The notes beneath the pieces were generated by a model that worked only from the letters and a program-made list of their open reading frames with translations, did no database searches and was not told where the DNA came from. The translations under genes were made by a program, and so were the position numbers. A DNA stretch of 64,000 nucleotides from Onthophagus taurus (lineage: Eukaryota > Arthropoda > Insecta > Coleoptera > Scarabaeidae). The stretch spans positions 11,725,501 through 11,789,500 of the forward strand of contig NC_091971.1 of NCBI RefSeq assembly GCF_036711975.1. Reading direction: 5' to 3'. Every line of letters starts with the position of its first letter. The first letter of the stretch is position 1. Below, piece after piece: positions 63,142-64,000 of this stretch.

Positions 63142-64000
63142 ATGTTATCTTTGTATAAATTGTTCAAACAAAAAGTTATTTCGTTAAATTCAAAAAGATT
63201 TTCACGAAATTTCTCTCAATTTTGTATATTAGAAGAAGTAGAACACGCATTAAAAAATCAACTACCTGTTGTCGCATTGGAATCTACAATTATCACTCAT
63301 GGAATGCCGTTTCCCAAAAATATAGAATGCGCTTTGTCGGTGGAAGAAGAAATTCGAAAAAAAGTTTGTTATTTTCAAAATTAATTAAGATATAAATGTT
63401 TTAACTTAACAAATAAAATTTAATAGGGTTGTGTACCAGCAACGATAGCGATTTTAAATGGAAAAATTAAGGTTGGGTTAACGAAAAACGAATTGGAATT
63501 GTTAGCTGACAAAGAAAATAATAAATCAATAAAAACTTCACGAAGAGATTTTGCTTATGTTGTTGCAAATAAATTAAATGGTGGGACTACAGTATCTGGA
63601 ACATTATTGGTTTGTAAAAAAGTGGGGATTCCAATTTTTGCGACAGGCGGTAAATTTAAAATCAAAATTTCAATGTATAAAAAGAACTTACCTCTTTCTT
63701 TCCAGGCATCGGAGGAGTTCATAGATTCGGCGAACAAACATTAGACATTTCCGCCGATTTAATCGAATTGGGTAAAACTCCTGTAGCAATTTTTTCAAGT
63801 GGAGCAAAATCAATATTAGATATCCCAAAAACGCTAGAATTCTTAGAAACTCAAGGCGTTTTCGTCGCAACTTACGGAGATACAACGGAATTTCCGGCTT
63901 TTTATTCCAAAAAAAGCAAACATCACGCTCCTTATAATGTCAAAACGTCTTTAGAAGCGGCAAAACTCATTTTTGCTAATCAAGTAAATTCATTGCAATC
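63142..64000 (+). CDS. Pseudouridine-5'-phosphate glycosidase (PsuG-type), 3' end cut by window
   Basis: Exons 63142-63363, 63427-63649 and 63706 to the window end (247 codons visible). The enzyme splits pseudouridine 5'-phosphate into uracil and ribose 5-phosphate. Family landmarks: [14 protein letters not shown] (with the active-site Glu), [47 protein letters not shown] across the exon 2/3 junction, and SSGAKSILD (the expected Schiff-base Lys region). The first ~28 residues ([20 protein letters not shown]) are basic, Ser-rich and without acidic residues, like a mitochondrial presequence. In many animals this domain is fused to a PfkB-type pseudouridine kinase; the fusion cannot be tested here. 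The first donor is the less usual GTTTGT. Confidence 0.93.

Noticed and set aside
1-64000. tRNA, rRNA or spliceosomal snRNA genes
   Set aside because: Read for B-box-like GGTTCGAATCC strings, rRNA-like GC-rich conserved blocks and Sm sites with flanking stems; none convincing. A tRNAscan or Rfam search would be decisive.

Overview
The window is eukaryotic nuclear DNA, most likely from a holometabolous insect and probably a beetle. It is AT-rich, has short GT-AG introns (often about 50-60 bp) mixed with large transposon-filled ones, and its genes read as single-copy insect orthologues. The order-level call is an impression from gene content and transposons; no diagnostic marker was seen. Gene models were built by hand from conserved protein segments, splice consensus and codon phase. 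All ten complete models sum to a multiple of three. UTR limits and transcript starts are inferred.

Layout. (1) 1-16.4 kb, plus: the IGF2 mRNA-binding protein Imp, with one RRM, four KH domains and a Q-rich tail. It has two phase-compatible first coding exons (1.1 and 8.2 kb), a repeat-rich first intron, a ~179-bp satellite array in its last intron, and a long 3' region carrying let-7, miR-34 and Pumilio-type sites. (2) 16.45-18.14 kb: a dead Tc1-type transposon. (3) 20.5-33.5 kb, plus: a nine-exon SLC5-type sodium/solute cotransporter. Its 9.3-kb first intron holds transposase and non-LTR relics, the whole two-exon U2SURP gene on the opposite strand, and a 182-bp satellite array. Its fourth intron holds an orphan membrane-protein ORF. 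(4) 33.6-37.6 kb, minus: the mRNA-export helicase DDX19/Dbp80, tail to tail with the transporter. (5) 37.9-40.0 kb, minus: the 60S-maturation GTPase LSG1, with a decayed partial tandem copy upstream. (6) 41.1-46.7 kb, minus: Sap130 of the Sin3/HDAC complex, with hAT, Penelope-like and other relics in one intron. (7) 48.0-48.4 kb, plus: a small XRN2-binding-domain protein, convergent with CCDC28 (48.5-49.4 kb, minus). (8) 49.8-62.7 kb, plus: a DOCK7-type Rho-family GEF of 2,015 aa, with a Copia relic, another relic and a 2.6-kb TIR element in its introns. (9) 63.1 kb to the end, plus: pseudouridine-5'-phosphate glycosidase, cut by the window edge.

There is no operon logic. Several genes act in RNA metabolism (Imp, U2SURP, DDX19, LSG1, XTBD protein, pseudouridine glycosidase), but physical linkage does not show they work together. 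The least explained material is in the introns: three unrelated satellite arrays with monomers near 180 bp or higher-order periods near 538 bp, two of them bounded by inverted copies of one short motif; a Penelope-type repeat with a hammerhead-like core; and fragments of an uncharacterised repeated arthropod protein family.
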